From positions 186,001 through 250,000 of the forward strand of contig NZ_ARYK01000006.1 in assembly GCF_000685275.1 (NCBI RefSeq): a stretch of DNA of 64,000 nucleotides. Reading direction: 5' to 3'. Below are positions 26,497-36,351 of the stretch, one piece after another (the stretch's first letter is position 1; each line of letters begins with the position of its first letter). The stretch is from Hyphomonas johnsonii MHS-2. GTDB lineage: Bacteria > Pseudomonadota > Alphaproteobacteria > Caulobacterales > Hyphomonadaceae. A model generated the notes under the pieces. It saw only the letters and a list, made by a program, of their open reading frames with translations. It did not search any database and was not told the origin of the DNA. The translations under genes and the position numbers were made by a program.

Positions 26497-29097
26497 CTAT
26501 TCGCCGCGGGCGCGGGCCCACCAGCCCTTGCGCTTCGCACCGGTGTCTGCGGTCTTGGCCGGTTCCGGCTTGGGCTCTGGCTTCGGTTCGGGGGCGGCGG
26601 CCATGGCCGGCTCTTTGGCAGGCTTGGCCTCAGGCTCCGGTTTCGGTTCAGGCGCCGCTTCGGCGACCGGCTCGGCTTCAGGTTCGGCCCTGGTTTCGAC
26701 CGGCGCGTCTGTGACTGCAGCGTCCGCCTTCGGCTTGGCACGAGACCGACGCGCGCGTTTCGGCTTCTCAACCGGCGCTTCGGCGTCTGCGTCCGCTTCG
26801 GTTGCGACGACAGCTGCAACAGGCTCCGGTTCGGATTCTGCGGCCGCTTCGCTAGGCGGAACATCATCGAGCATTTCCGGTGCACTGGCCGACAGGCCGT
26901 CGAGATAGGCGCCGCCATCGGTCGGGGCGTTCTCGTCCGCACCTTCGGCACGCTCTTCACCTGCAGGCCGCCGCCGGCGACGTCCGCCTCTACGACCACG
27001 CCGGCGGCGCTTGCGGGCACCGTCTTCGCTGTCATCGGCGCTGGTCTCAGGGGCACCGCCCGGTTCGTCCGCGTCATCGCCATTATCGTCTTCGGCGTTG
27101 GCACCGGCATCCGCCTCTGTGGGTGCGGTGTCGCCATCGATGACTTCCAATCCGGTATCGCGGCCGTCGCGGTTGCGTCCGCGTCCGCCCCGGCGACGCC
27201 GGCGCTTGCGCGGCTTGTCCTGGCTATCGTCCGACCTGGCGTCGGAAGAGTCGTCGGATTCAGCGGCGATTTCCTCGTCGTCGTCCTCGTCGTCAATGTC
27301 CTCGTCGTCGTCATCGGAGACAGCCGGCTTCGATGCCTTGGACAGCGACCGTGGCGGCGACTTTTTCTTCGGCTTCTGGTTCGGGTCGCGTTCGGCGTCG
27401 ATCATGAAGTCGCCGGGCAACAGGTCTTCCGAGGAATGGATCGACACGGCAAAGCCTGCGAGCCGCTCGATCTCGATCAGCGCCTCGCGCTTGTTGTTGA
27501 GGATATACAGCGCGACATCTGTCGGCGCCTTGACGGAAATGCTTTTCAGCCCGCCGGTCGAGGCGCGGGCCTCGATTGCCCGGATCAGCTGCAGTGCAGC
27601 CGACGGAATGGAACGGCGACGGCCTGTGCCATTGCACGCTTCACACGGGTCGGACGTTGCCTGCAGAACGCCCTGACGGCGCCGCTGGCGCGAGATTTCC
27701 ATCAGGCCGAACTGCGAGATGCGGCCATGCTGGACGCGGGCGCGGTCAACCTTCAGGCATTCCTTCAGCTTTTTCTCGACGGCGCGGTTGTTCTTGTTCT
27801 CGTCCATGTCGATGAAGTCGATCACGACGAGGCCGGCAAGATCACGCAAACGCATCTGGCGGCAGGCTTCTTCGGCCGCTTCCAGGTTGGTGCGCACCGC
27901 GGTCTGCTCGATATTGCGTTCCTTGGTCGACTTGCCCGAGTTCACGTCGATCGCGACGAGGGCTTCGGTCTGGTTGATCACCAGGTAGCCGCCGGACTTG
28001 AGCTGCACGGTCGGCGAGTAGATCGAATCGAGCTGGCCTTCGACAGCCTCGGCGACGAACAGCGGATCGTCGTCCTTCCACTGCTGAACCTTTTTCGACT
28101 GGCTCGGCATGATCAGCTTGGCGAGGTCTTTCGCCTCGCGGTAAGCCTCTTCGCCCTGCACCCAGACTTCCTCGATGTCCTTGTCGAACATGTCGCGCAT
28201 GGCGCGGTGTACAAGGCCGCCTTCGGCATTGATCAGCATCGGTGCTTCGGAGGTCAGCGTCTTCTCGACAATGGTTTCCCAGAGTTTCGAGAGGTAGTCA
28301 TAGTCGCGCTTGATCTCGGCCTTGGTGCGCTTGGCACCGGCCGTGCGCACGATCAGGCCCATGCCGTCCGGCACATCCAGTTCGCCGATGATCGATTTCA
28401 GGCGCTTGCGATCGGCACCGTTGGCAATCTTGCGGGAAATGCCGCCACCGCGAGGCGTGTTCGGCATCAGGACCGAATACCGGCCGGCCAGCGACAGGAA
28501 CGTGGTCAGGGCCGCGCCCTTGTTGCCGCGTTCTTCCTTGACGACCTGCACCAGCATCACTTGCCGGCGCCGGATCACTTCCTGGATCTTGTAGCGCTTG
28601 GAGATCGACGAGCGGGGTGATTCCTTGCGTGCCGGGCGCCGACCGCGGGCCGGCTTGGCAGCCGCCTTGGAGTCACCGGTCTCGTCATCGTCGTCGTCAT
28701 CATCATCGTCGTCCGAAGATTCGTCATCATCGTCGGAATCGTCGTCGGCGTGGACCTCATCGGCCTCGTCCGGCTCGTCGTCGTCTTCATCCTCGATCGC
28801 GGCAGCGGCCTCTTCGGCGGCTTCCTTGAGGAGGGCTTCGCGGTCTTCGGCGGGAAGCTGGTAATAATCGGGGTGGATTTCGCTGAAGGCGAGGAATCCG
28901 TGGCGGTTGCCGCCATACTCGACAAATGCCGCCTGCAGCGACGGCTCGACCCGCGTTACCTTCGCGAGGTAGATATTGCCGCGGAGTTGTTCGTTGCCGG
29001 TTGTCTCGAAGTCGAAATCATCGACCTGGCCGCCATTGACTATGGCCACACGGGTCTCTTCCGGGTGGGCGGCATCGATTAGCATGAGTTTGCTCAT
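26497..29097 (-). CDS. rne: Ribonuclease E
   Basis: 866 aa, the endonuclease core of the RNA degradosome. The N-terminal RNase E/G domain holds the Mg-binding aspartates D384 (AIDVNSGK) and D427 (VVIDFIDMDENKN), 43 apart as in E. coli, and Zn-link cysteines C485 and C488 (DPCEACNG). The S1 domain is split by an acidic insert (about 101-142, almost all Asp/Glu) followed by a basic stretch (148-164), typical of alphaproteobacteria. The C-terminal half is disordered with two Arg-rich blocks (RKRRRRRGGRGRNRDGR and a second) that probably bind RNA, and an Ala/Pro/Glu tail. Confidence 0.95.
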   Translation of the reverse strand: MSKLMLIDAAHPEETRVAIVNGGQVDDFDFETTGNEQLRGNIYLAKVTRVEPSLQAAFVEYGGNRHGFLAFSEIHPDYYQLPAEDREALLKEAAEEAAAAIEDEDDDEPDEADEVHADDDSDDDDESSDDDDDDDDDDETGDSKAAAKPARGRRPARKESPRSSISKRYKIQEVIRRRQVMLVQVVKEERGNKGAALTTFLSLAGRYSVLMPNTPRGGGISRKIANGADRKRLKSIIGELDVPDGMGLIVRTAGAKRTKAEIKRDYDYLSKLWETIVEKTLTSEAPMLINAEGGLVHRAMRDMFDKDIEEVWVQGEEAYREAKDLAKLIMPSQSKKVQQWKDDDPLFVAEAVEGQLDSIYSPTVQLKSGGYLVINQTEALVAIDVNSGKSTKERNIEQTAVRTNLEAAEEACRQMRLRDLAGLVVIDFIDMDENKNNRAVEKKLKECLKVDRARVQHGRISQFGLMEISRQRRRQGVLQATSDPCEACNGTGRRRSIPSAALQLIRAIEARASTGGLKSISVKAPTDVALYILNNKREALIEIERLAGFAVSIHSSEDLLPGDFMIDAERDPNQKPKKKSPPRSLSKASKPAVSDDDDEDIDDEDDDEEIAAESDDSSDARSDDSQDKPRKRRRRRGGRGRNRDGRDTGLEVIDGDTAPTEADAGANAEDDNGDDADEPGGAPETSADDSEDGARKRRRRGRRGGRRRRRPAGEERAEGADENAPTDGGAYLDGLSASAPEMLDDVPPSEAAAESEPEPVAAVVATEADADAEAPVEKPKRARRSRAKPKADAAVTDAPVETRAEPEAEPVAEAAPEPKPEPEAKPAKEPAMAAAPEPKPEPKPEPAKTADTGAKRKGWWARARGE

Positions 29098-29526
29098 GGA
29101 ACATGACCTTATGATCCGGCGCCGCCGCCACGGGCGCGGTGCGCCTCGAGCGAGCGGTCAGGCCGGTCTGTGTTGGTTGGGGGAGGGTGCGGCCATGCCG
29201 GTACCACGCGCCGTGAGGCGATAATGGAATACTGACGATGGCCACGGCACCCGTGCACATATTGCTTTGCTTTCCGGAGCGCGGCGCCCGCTTGCCTTTT
29301 CGGTGAAGCGCGATCGCTGACGCGTCATTAGGAAACTTGTTGGATAGCCTTTATTCCGGCTACGGCGTGGATAGTGCCCAATTTCACCGCGAATTGAAAG
29401 GGCGAAATTCTTTACAGCACAGTTGACTCGCATAAGTCCGGTCAATGCTGGGTTAATCTTCCTCCTGTTAGGGGAAGAGGGTGATGATGCTGACCCCTGC
29501 CAATTTGACCCCGCCGCATTGAGCCG
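29098..29526. other. Divergent intergenic region, rne / amidase
   Basis: 429 bp with no convincing gene on either strand. It must hold both promoters; a long rne leader is plausible because RNase E genes are often autoregulated through the 5' UTR (known in E. coli). I see a short inverted pair AATTTC/GAAATT around 29380-29410 and a GCGATCGC palindrome near 29311, but no clear consensus promoter. Confidence 0.5.
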
Positions 29527-30729
29527 ATGACCCTGTTTCGCCTGATTCTGCTGACATTAGCCTGTATTTGTACGGGTTTTTTCGCACAGGCTGAAATCAG
29601 TGACGTCCGGATCGTGGGGAATGGCGAGCCAACCCGGATCACCGTCTGGAGCGATACGGCCCAGGATGCGGGTGCCTTCCTGGCACAATCCGGCGGCCAG
29701 CGCAGCCTGATTGTGCCACTTGAGGGTGAAATTTCACCCCGCGTCGGCAAGGGCGCGGGCGGTGTTGAAACCTGGGCGCTTTCCAGTGGTCGCCTCAGTT
29801 TTGCGCTCGATCGACCGCTGATGGTTTCGCGCGTCCTCAACCTTCCGCCGACAGGTAGCGCGACATCCTACCGGGTCATCATCGACCTCGAGACAGTTTC
29901 GCCTGCACGGTTCGCCAGCACGGCAAAACGCGACATGCAGCGCCTGGCACGGGCCGAATCCGACAGTCGCAAGGCCACCTACGCGCTTGCGGCGGCAGAA
30001 ATCACCCCGCCCGGTCCGCTGCGGCCAAGCGAGCGCAAGGGTGACCACAAGTACGTCATCGTGGTTGATGCCGGCCATGGCGGCAAGGATCCGGGTACGC
30101 AGTCTGCCCGCGGCCTGCTTGAGCGGGACGTCACTTTGAAGGCGGCGCTCTATCTCAAGGACATTCTGGAAAAGGATGATCGTTATGTGGTCCGCCTGAC
30201 GCGTGACGACGACACGTTCATCGAACTCGAGGACCGCGTCACGCTGGCGCGCAACTGGGGTGCAGACCTGTTCATTTCACTGCATGCCGACGCGGCGGGA
30301 TCGCCTGACGTGGCAGGTGCTTCGGTCTACACCATTTCCGAGCGCGGTGAACGCCGCATCGACAAGGAAGCCGACAAGAACGACTGGAAAATCCCGGTCG
30401 AGACCGGCGCCTCCAAGGCCATCAGCGGCATCCTGGTCGATCTCGTCAAACGCGAGACCAAGTCGCACTCGGCGGCCTTTGCCGAGCTCCTGTTGCCGGA
30501 ACTGGCGGCGGCGGGCCCGGTCCTGCGCGGGACGCACCGGAATGCCGGGTTCTACGTGCTGCTGGCACCGGATGTGCCGGCCGTGCTGCTCGAGATGGGA
30601 TTCCTGACCAACACCGCGGATGCCAAGCGCCTGCAGTCCACCGCAGGACGGGCAAGAACCATGCAGGCGGTCAAGCGCGGCATCGACAAGTTCTTCGACC
30701 GCCAGGAAGTGATTGTCGCATCCGACTGA
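29527..30729 (+). CDS. amiC: N-acetylmuramoyl-L-alanine amidase with AMIN domain
   Basis: 400 aa, exported (signal about 1-22, FRLILLTLACICTGFFAQA). An AMIN domain (about 24-125) targets it to the septum. The Amidase_3 domain starts at KYVIVVDAGHGGKDPG. Zn ligands are H184, E199 (LLERDVT) and H253 (SLHADA); catalytic E356 is in VLLEMGFLTN. It cleaves the amide between MurNAc and the stem peptide during daughter-cell separation. AmiC-type enzymes normally need an LytM activator, not seen in this window. A TPR lipoprotein follows 62 nt downstream. Confidence 0.93.
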   Translation: MTLFRLILLTLACICTGFFAQAEISDVRIVGNGEPTRITVWSDTAQDAGAFLAQSGGQRSLIVPLEGEISPRVGKGAGGVETWALSSGRLSFALDRPLMVSRVLNLPPTGSATSYRVIIDLETVSPARFASTAKRDMQRLARAESDSRKATYALAAAEITPPGPLRPSERKGDHKYVIVVDAGHGGKDPGTQSARGLLERDVTLKAALYLKDILEKDDRYVVRLTRDDDTFIELEDRVTLARNWGADLFISLHADAAGSPDVAGASVYTISERGERRIDKEADKNDWKIPVETGASKAISGILVDLVKRETKSHSAAFAELLLPELAAAGPVLRGTHRNAGFYVLLAPDVPAVLLEMGFLTNTADAKRLQSTAGRARTMQAVKRGIDKFFDRQEVIVASD

Positions 30730-30791
30730 GTGCCAGTCATAACGGGTGTATTGGGCTTGCCGCAGGCGACGGTTACTGAGAGATTGCCAAG

Positions 30792-32552
30792 ATGAACATT
30801 GTCCGGTCCCTGTCTGCGCTTGCTGCCGTCCTGCTCGCGGGCTCGTGCGTGAACTCGAATGCGACCCAGGGCCTGCGCGACGCCATGCTCGCCGACGGTC
30901 GCCCGCCGGATGCCCGCGCTTACGGCGATTTCCTCGTCGCGCGCTTTGCCGCGATGACGAACGACCCGGAAACGGCGGCGGAATATTATGCGGCGGCAAT
31001 CGACACGGCACCGGAAAAGTCCGGTATAGCCGAGCGGGCTGTCTTTTCAGCGCTGCTGGCAGGTGATTATGACACCGGCGTCCGGCTTGCCCGCCGGGCG
31101 AATGAAGTCGGCAGCGAAGCGACGCTCGTCCGCCTGACGCTCGGTGTCGATGCCATGGTGCGCGGGCGGGAGGACGAAGCGGCCGTTTATCTCGACGAGA
31201 CCGATTACGGCCCGTTCAATCGCATGGTCGCACGGGGCCTGTCGGCCTGGCGCATCGCAGACCGGCATGGCGCCGACAAGGCGGAAACCTACCTGCGCGC
31301 GGGCCTGACCGGTGACCCGAGCCTCGACAGCGCCACGCTCTACATGCTGGGCCTGATCCAGGCCGCCGACAAGAAAGATGCTGCCGCGCTCGAAACCTTC
31401 GACCAGCTGTGGGATTCAGGGGCCCGGCTGGCTGTCGGTGTGCACGCACATGCCGAGCTTCTGGCGGCCAATGGCCAGAAACAGCGGGCCTTGGACATCC
31501 TGCAGGGATTCCGTGAGGAAATCGGCCAGAACGCCGCGCTTGAGGGTTTGCGGGCCGACATCCTTGCCGGCAAGAGGATCCGCCCGGAGCGCCTGTCGAC
31601 ACGTGAAGGCGCGGCATTGGCGGTATACGTGCCCGCAGCGGCGCTGATGATGCAGACAGACGACGACCTCTCAGGCGTCTATTTCGTTCTGGCCCTGGCG
31701 CTCGATCCGCACCTCCAGGTCGCCCGCTCGCTCTGGGGCCAGTCGCTCGACAATGCTGACCGCCGCCAGGAGGCGATCTCGGTCCTGTCGCGCATCCCGG
31801 ATTCTTCCGAATTCTATGCCACGGCCCGCGGCCAGATGGCCTGGGCCCTGCGCCGCGAAGGGCGCAACCAGGAAGCCATCGCGATTGCGGGAGATGCGCT
31901 CGACCATTCGCCTGACCGGGGCCTGAAGGTCCAGCTGGCGGACCTGTTCCGCTCGCTCGACCAGTTTGCCGACGCCGACCGGCTTCTCAGTGAGGTCATC
32001 GCGGAGGACGCCAAGGTCGGCCGAACCGACTGGCGGATCCTGTTCGCGCGGGGTGCCACCCGCGAACAGCTCGGCATGTGGCCCGAAGCTGAATCAGACC
32101 TCAAGGCGGCACTCGCGCTGCAGCCGGATGATGCGTCGGTCCTCAATTATCTCGGCTATTCCTACATTGACCGGGGCCTGAATCTCGAACCGGCGCTGGA
32201 GATGATCCGCCGTGCCGTCGAACTGGACCCCAAGTCCGGCTATATCGTCGACAGTCTCGGCTGGGCGCACTACCGGATGGGCCATTATGAACTTGCCACC
32301 CGTTTCCTTGAACGTGCGGTGGAGCTGTCACCTGGCGAAGCCCTGCTCAACGACCACCTCGGCGACGCCTACTGGCAGGTTGGCCGCAAGACCGAAGCCC
32401 GTTTCCAGTGGCAACGCGCGCTGAAGCTTGATCCCTCGGACAGCGAGCGCGAACGGATCGAGGCCAAGATGGAGGCAGGACCGGAGACGCTGGTTCTGAA
32501 AAAGGCCGAGACAGACGCCGCTCCGCCCGTGCCGCTCGTCCAGCGGCCCTGA
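30792..32552 (+). CDS. TPR-repeat lipoprotein
   Basis: 586 aa. The lipoprotein signal is MNIVRSLSALAAVLLAGSC with lipidated C19. The mature protein is a continuous TPR solenoid; the clearest repeats are near the C-terminus (VLNYLGYSYIDRGLNLEPAL, LGWAHYRMGHYELATRFLERA, HLGDAYWQVGRKTEARFQW). Probably an outer-membrane-anchored scaffold facing the periplasm. It lies between the amidase and ispE, 12 nt before ispE, likely in one transcript. The specific partner is unknown. Confidence 0.86.
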   Translation: MNIVRSLSALAAVLLAGSCVNSNATQGLRDAMLADGRPPDARAYGDFLVARFAAMTNDPETAAEYYAAAIDTAPEKSGIAERAVFSALLAGDYDTGVRLARRANEVGSEATLVRLTLGVDAMVRGREDEAAVYLDETDYGPFNRMVARGLSAWRIADRHGADKAETYLRAGLTGDPSLDSATLYMLGLIQAADKKDAAALETFDQLWDSGARLAVGVHAHAELLAANGQKQRALDILQGFREEIGQNAALEGLRADILAGKRIRPERLSTREGAALAVYVPAAALMMQTDDDLSGVYFVLALALDPHLQVARSLWGQSLDNADRRQEAISVLSRIPDSSEFYATARGQMAWALRREGRNQEAIAIAGDALDHSPDRGLKVQLADLFRSLDQFADADRLLSEVIAEDAKVGRTDWRILFARGATREQLGMWPEAESDLKAALALQPDDASVLNYLGYSYIDRGLNLEPALEMIRRAVELDPKSGYIVDSLGWAHYRMGHYELATRFLERAVELSPGEALLNDHLGDAYWQVGRKTEARFQWQRALKLDPSDSERERIEAKMEAGPETLVLKKAETDAAPPVPLVQRP

Positions 32553-32564
32553 TCGCCAGGCCTG

Positions 32565-33437
32565 ATGCTGACTGAGCCCGCCCCGGCCAAGGTGAATCTG
32601 TTCCTGCATGTCGCGCGTGCAAAGGCGAACGGCCGGCACCCGCTCGACTCGCTGGTCGTGTTTGCAGGCGCGGATGCTGCGGACCAGGTCAGCGCGCGCC
32701 CTGCCAACACCCTTTCCCTCACCATCACGGGCCCGGCAGCGTCAACGCTGGGCGTCGGCGGGGATAATCTTGTGCTGCAGGCCGCACGTGCGCTGCAGCA
32801 GGCCGCCGGCGTCACCAGCGGGGCGGCGCTTACGCTTGAGAAGCATTTGCCGGTTGCTGCCGGTATTGGCGGCGGCTCGGCGGATGCAGCTGCAGCATTG
32901 CGCGTGCTGACCCGGCTCTGGAACCTTGATCCGCTCCACGCCCGGGCCGTCGCACCGGCGCTTGGCGGGGATGTCCCGGTCGCGCTGCACGGTGGATCGG
33001 CGTTGATGCGCGGGGAAGGGGAGCGTGTGGTGCCTGCGGCCCTGCCGGGCGCCTTGCCGGCCTTGCTGGTCAATCCGGGCCTGCCGTGCCCGACCGGTCC
33101 TGTCTTTGCCGCCTTCGATGACGCGGGCGGCGGCGAACACTTTGCCGAGACGGCCTTGCCGACTTTCGACACCGTCAACCAGTTGTCAGCCTGGCTTTCC
33201 GGGCAGCGCAATGACCTTGAAGCCCCGGCGTGCAGCCTTCTTCCGGCGCTGGCCGGCGTGGCGGCAACCCTGGCGGCCCTTCCCGCCGCCGGCCTGGCGC
33301 GCATGAGTGGATCGGGCGCCACGTTCTGGGTTCTGTTTCCGACGCTTGCGGCTGCCCGCGATGCGGGCCACAGCCTGTCGCAAACCCATCCCGATTGGTG
33401 GGTGCGTGCCACCCTGCTCGGAGAGCCTGTCCTGTGA
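32565..33437 (+). CDS. ispE: 4-diphosphocytidyl-2-C-methyl-D-erythritol kinase
   Basis: 290-aa GHMP kinase of the MEP isoprenoid pathway. It has the N-terminal APAKVNLFLHVA motif (Lys of the active site), the ATP loop PVAAGIGGGSADAAAALR (about 94-111) and the C-terminal MSGSGATFWVLF. It sits 12 nt after the TPR gene, and its stop overlaps the next gene's GTG start (GTGA). With the polyprenyl diphosphate synthase at 34477-35517 it groups isoprenoid functions here. Confidence 0.94.
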   Translation: MLTEPAPAKVNLFLHVARAKANGRHPLDSLVVFAGADAADQVSARPANTLSLTITGPAASTLGVGGDNLVLQAARALQQAAGVTSGAALTLEKHLPVAAGIGGGSADAAAALRVLTRLWNLDPLHARAVAPALGGDVPVALHGGSALMRGEGERVVPAALPGALPALLVNPGLPCPTGPVFAAFDDAGGGEHFAETALPTFDTVNQLSAWLSGQRNDLEAPACSLLPALAGVAATLAALPAAGLARMSGSGATFWVLFPTLAAARDAGHSLSQTHPDWWVRATLLGEPVL

Positions 33438-34480
33438 TTTCCATCGCCCTTTTCGGTCCGACGCTGGTGTCATTCGTCCTGTGCCTTGTGGTCATGCGGC
33501 TGGGAATCAAGGATGCCCCCGATGGCGGCCGCAAGACGCAGGCTGCGCCCGTGCCCAGCGCGGGCGGCCTCGCCGTCCTCGCCACCGCACTTGCCTTCTA
33601 CTTCGCCCTGGCGTCCCCTAATGTAGCCGGCTTCGTGCCTCTCATCCTCCTCGTCGCCGCGGCCGCCCTGGTCGGCCTTGTCGATGATGTCCGGGGCTTG
33701 CAGGCGCGCTACAAGTTCGGCCTGTCAGGCCTGATGTGCGTGCTGGCGGCGGCCTATGGCCCGCACCTTGAAACCTTCTACCTTCCCGGCGGGCCGGACG
33801 GTGGCTGGCCCCTGCCTGCCTGGATCGCGATCCTCGGGGCAGCGCTCTGGTTGTTCGTCATCATCAACGGCACGAATTTCATGGACGGCGCGAACGGCCT
33901 GGCCATGGGCAGCGCGGCCAGCATGCTCTATCCAACCGCGCTGATGCTGTTTCCTCATGCCTGGTTCAGCGCCGATTCTGCCCTTCCTGGCACGATGGTC
34001 GTGCTGTCTGTCCTGACAGCGCAGGCCATTCTCGGGTTCCTGTTCTGGAACCTGCGCGGCAAGCTCTATGCCGGTGATGTCGGGGCGCTCGGCGCCGGTG
34101 CGGTCATCGCGGTATCCGGCCTCGTCCTGGCGCGCACCTATTCCGTCTGGGTGCCGGCGACCCTGACCCTGCCGTTCCTGGTGGACATTCTGCTGACGAT
34201 GGCCTGGCGTGCCCGGCAGGGCGGCAACCTGTTCCACCCGCACCGCGACCATGCCTACCAGCTGTTCCTGCGGGCAGGCTGGCCGCACTGGTGTGTCGCA
34301 CTTCTCTGGTGGGGCTTTTGCATCGTGTGCGGCGTGGCGCCGGTGGTCGCAATCGACGCCTCGACACCGTCGGACGCGACGGCGTTCTGGATATTCATCA
34401 CGTTGTGCACGACCGGTTCTGCCCTGTGGTTCTGGCAACGCGCCGTAATCGGCGGGCGCCTGAAACGCGAAGGCCTTTAG
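33434..34480 (+). CDS. WecA/MraY-family undecaprenyl-phosphate sugar-phosphate transferase
   Basis: 348-aa polytopic membrane protein with about 9-10 spans. Family signatures are APVPSAGGLAVL, LVDDVRGL (Mg-binding Asp pair), NGTNFMDGANGLAMG, KLYAGDVGALGAG and HRDHAYQLF (HxxH-type loop). It transfers a sugar-1-phosphate to undecaprenyl phosphate, starting O-antigen or exopolysaccharide synthesis (WbpL/WecA type). The GTG at 33434 overlaps the ispE stop; the longer open frame lies inside ispE. Its stop overlaps the convergent polyprenyl synthase stop (TTAG). Confidence 0.87.
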   Translation: MISIALFGPTLVSFVLCLVVMRLGIKDAPDGGRKTQAAPVPSAGGLAVLATALAFYFALASPNVAGFVPLILLVAAAALVGLVDDVRGLQARYKFGLSGLMCVLAAAYGPHLETFYLPGGPDGGWPLPAWIAILGAALWLFVIINGTNFMDGANGLAMGSAASMLYPTALMLFPHAWFSADSALPGTMVVLSVLTAQAILGFLFWNLRGKLYAGDVGALGAGAVIAVSGLVLARTYSVWVPATLTLPFLVDILLTMAWRARQGGNLFHPHRDHAYQLFLRAGWPHWCVALLWWGFCIVCGVAPVVAIDASTPSDATAFWIFITLCTTGSALWFWQRAVIGGRLKREGL

Positions 34481-35517
34481 TAGGCCCGACTGACGCAGAA
34501 ATCCGCAAGGTCTTCGAGAGCGTCGCGATAGATGCTGGCCGGAAGCGTGCGGAGGGCGCCCTTGGCGAGTGCCGCATAGGCTTCCGCTTCCTGCACGGTG
34601 GCTTCGGCTGCGCCAGTCGCCCGGATCAGGTGAACGGCGTGCGCGAGGTCCTGTTCGGACTGGGTTTCGGGATCGAGCGCCGTCTCCCAGAATTCGCGAT
34701 CTTCATCAGAACCGCGCCGACGCGCGATGATCACGGGCAGGGTGATCTTGCATTCCCGGAAATCGTCGCCGACCGACTTTCCGATGACCGTGGTGGTGCC
34801 GCCATAATCAAGCACATCGTCAATGATCTGGAAGGCGAGGCCGAGATTCTTGCCGTAGGTTGCCAGAGCAGCGGCGTGTTCGGCCCCATCGGCCGACATG
34901 GCGCCGGTTTCGGCGGCGGCTTCGAACAGTGCACCCGTCTTGGCCTCGACGATGGCCAGGTAGTCTTCGGTGGGCAGGTCGCGCTTCTGCATGGCGGCGA
35001 GCTGGCGGACTTCGCCCTCGGCAATCGTCGTGGATGCAGTGGCAAGGCGGTTCAGGATTTCGAGATTGTTGGTCTCGACCAGCAGGTTGAACGCACGGGC
35101 AAACAGGAAATCGCCAACCAGGATCGAAGCCTTGTTGCCCCATATCGCCTTGGCCGCGGGCTTGCCGCGCCGCAGGTCGCTTTCATCGACGACATCGTCG
35201 TGCAGCAAGGTGGCGGTGTGGATGAATTCGACGGCCGCAGCCAGCGCGTGAGTCTGTTCGTTCGCCTTGCCCACAGCGGCAGCTGCAATCAGCGTGATCA
35301 TTGGCCGGAGGCGCTTGCCGCCAGCAGAAACGATATAGCCGGACAGGTCGGGAATGATCGCGACGGGGCTTGCCGCCCGTGTGGCGAGGAGGACTTCCAC
35401 GGCTGCCAAATCGTCGGCAACGAGGTCCTGCATCCGCTCGACAACCGACTCGATGGCCGCCTTGGTCTTGGGTCTTGGCGCGAGGGTCAAGAAGCGAACT
35501 CCTGTTGGGTGCGGCAA
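34477..35517 (-). CDS. ispB: Trans-polyprenyl diphosphate synthase (octaprenyl type)
   Basis: 346 aa. It extends FPP with IPP to make the quinone side chain. The first Asp-rich motif is LLHDDVVDESD (D107, D108, D111), followed by RRGKPAA; the second is LGLAFQIIDDVLDYGG. Bulky aromatics directly before the first motif are absent (TATLL), as in long-chain synthases. Chain length (8, 9 or 10) cannot be read. There is no near ribosome site at the ATG; an internal start before APRPKTKA is possible. Confidence 0.92.
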   Translation of the reverse strand: MPHPTGVRFLTLAPRPKTKAAIESVVERMQDLVADDLAAVEVLLATRAASPVAIIPDLSGYIVSAGGKRLRPMITLIAAAAVGKANEQTHALAAAVEFIHTATLLHDDVVDESDLRRGKPAAKAIWGNKASILVGDFLFARAFNLLVETNNLEILNRLATASTTIAEGEVRQLAAMQKRDLPTEDYLAIVEAKTGALFEAAAETGAMSADGAEHAAALATYGKNLGLAFQIIDDVLDYGGTTTVIGKSVGDDFRECKITLPVIIARRRGSDEDREFWETALDPETQSEQDLAHAVHLIRATGAAEATVQEAEAYAALAKGALRTLPASIYRDALEDLADFCVSRAY

Positions 35518-35662
35518 TGCTTATTATCTATGTTTATGCCACGAGAGTCCAAAGAACGACGCGGCACCGGGCCGCAGCTATATGGGCCAAGTCTGGCGCC
35601 GATGCTAGAGCGTCCATATTCAGGGGCTGGAACGCCTCCGTGTTTTGGGGTTTATACACAGT

Positions 35663-36145
35663 ATGAAAACACTCATCGCCGTCGCCGCCCTTGGTCTCGT
35701 TTCTGCCTGCGCAAGCCACGTTCCTTACGGACCGGCCGCGTCCAGCTCGGCAGCGGGATATACCTCACAGAAAATCGAAACCGGCCGCTACCGGGTATCC
35801 TACACAGACAAGGATCCCCAGCGTGCACGGGACATGGCGCTGCTTCGCGCAGCCGAGATCACGCTTCAGGAAGGCAACGACTGGTTCGAGGTGACAGGCG
35901 GATATACCGACGCCAGCCCGGCGGGACGCGGCGGCGGAACGTCTGTCAGTGTCGGCGGGTCGTCCGGGTCGCGCGGCTATAGCGGCGTTGGCGTCGGGGT
36001 CGGCATCGGCTTTCCGATCGGCGGCAGTAGCGGAAAAGTGACTGAAGTGCTGGATTTCGTCATCGGCGAAGGGGCCAAGCCGGACCGGCCGACCGTCTAT
36101 GACGCGCGCTCTGTCGACATCAACCTGCGTGGCAATGCGCCCTGA
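35663..36145 (+). CDS. CC0125/CC1285-type lipoprotein
   Basis: 160 aa. A lipoprotein signal (MKTLIAVAALGLVSACAS, lipobox VSAC) is followed by a domain with ETGRYRVSYTDKDPQRARDMALLRAAEITLQEG, matching the Caulobacter CC0125/CC1285 lipoprotein family, then a Gly/Ser-rich segment (GGGTSVSVGGSSGSRGYS) and a short beta C-terminus. I start at the ATG 35663 rather than an in-frame TTG upstream. The function is unknown. Its stop overlaps the DUF2007 start (TGATG). Confidence 0.82.
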   Translation: MKTLIAVAALGLVSACASHVPYGPAASSSAAGYTSQKIETGRYRVSYTDKDPQRARDMALLRAAEITLQEGNDWFEVTGGYTDASPAGRGGGTSVSVGGSSGSRGYSGVGVGVGIGFPIGGSSGKVTEVLDFVIGEGAKPDRPTVYDARSVDINLRGNAP

Positions 36146-36351
36146 TGGAAGAGATATTCCGTACCAATGATCCGGTGAAGCTGTCCTATGTCGAGCATTT
36201 GCTGCGGGAGGCGGGCATCGCTTACTTCGTCGCCGACCAGCACATCTCGGCCGTTGAAGGCAATATCGGTGCGTTTCCGCGCCGGGTGATGGTTCGCGAA
36301 GACCTCGCCGCGAGAGCCGTTACGGCGCTGTCCGAGGTCGAGCCGGGGTGA
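36145..36351 (+). CDS. DUF2007 domain protein
   Basis: 68-aa small protein of the DUF2007 (putative signal-transducing) family. It opens MEEIFRTNDPVKLSYVEHLL, then AGIAYFVADQHISAVEGNIG and PRRVMVREDLAARA. It is coupled on both sides: the ATG overlaps the lipoprotein stop by one base, and its own stop overlaps the methyltransferase GTG (GTGA). The biochemical role of the family is not established. Confidence 0.88.
   Translation: MEEIFRTNDPVKLSYVEHLLREAGIAYFVADQHISAVEGNIGAFPRRVMVREDLAARAVTALSEVEPG

Noticed and set aside
34291..35982. 563-aa plus-strand frame across the polyprenyl synthase gene
   Set aside because: Antisense to a complete synthase with both Asp-rich motifs; it also overlaps the start of the neighbouring lipoprotein gene.
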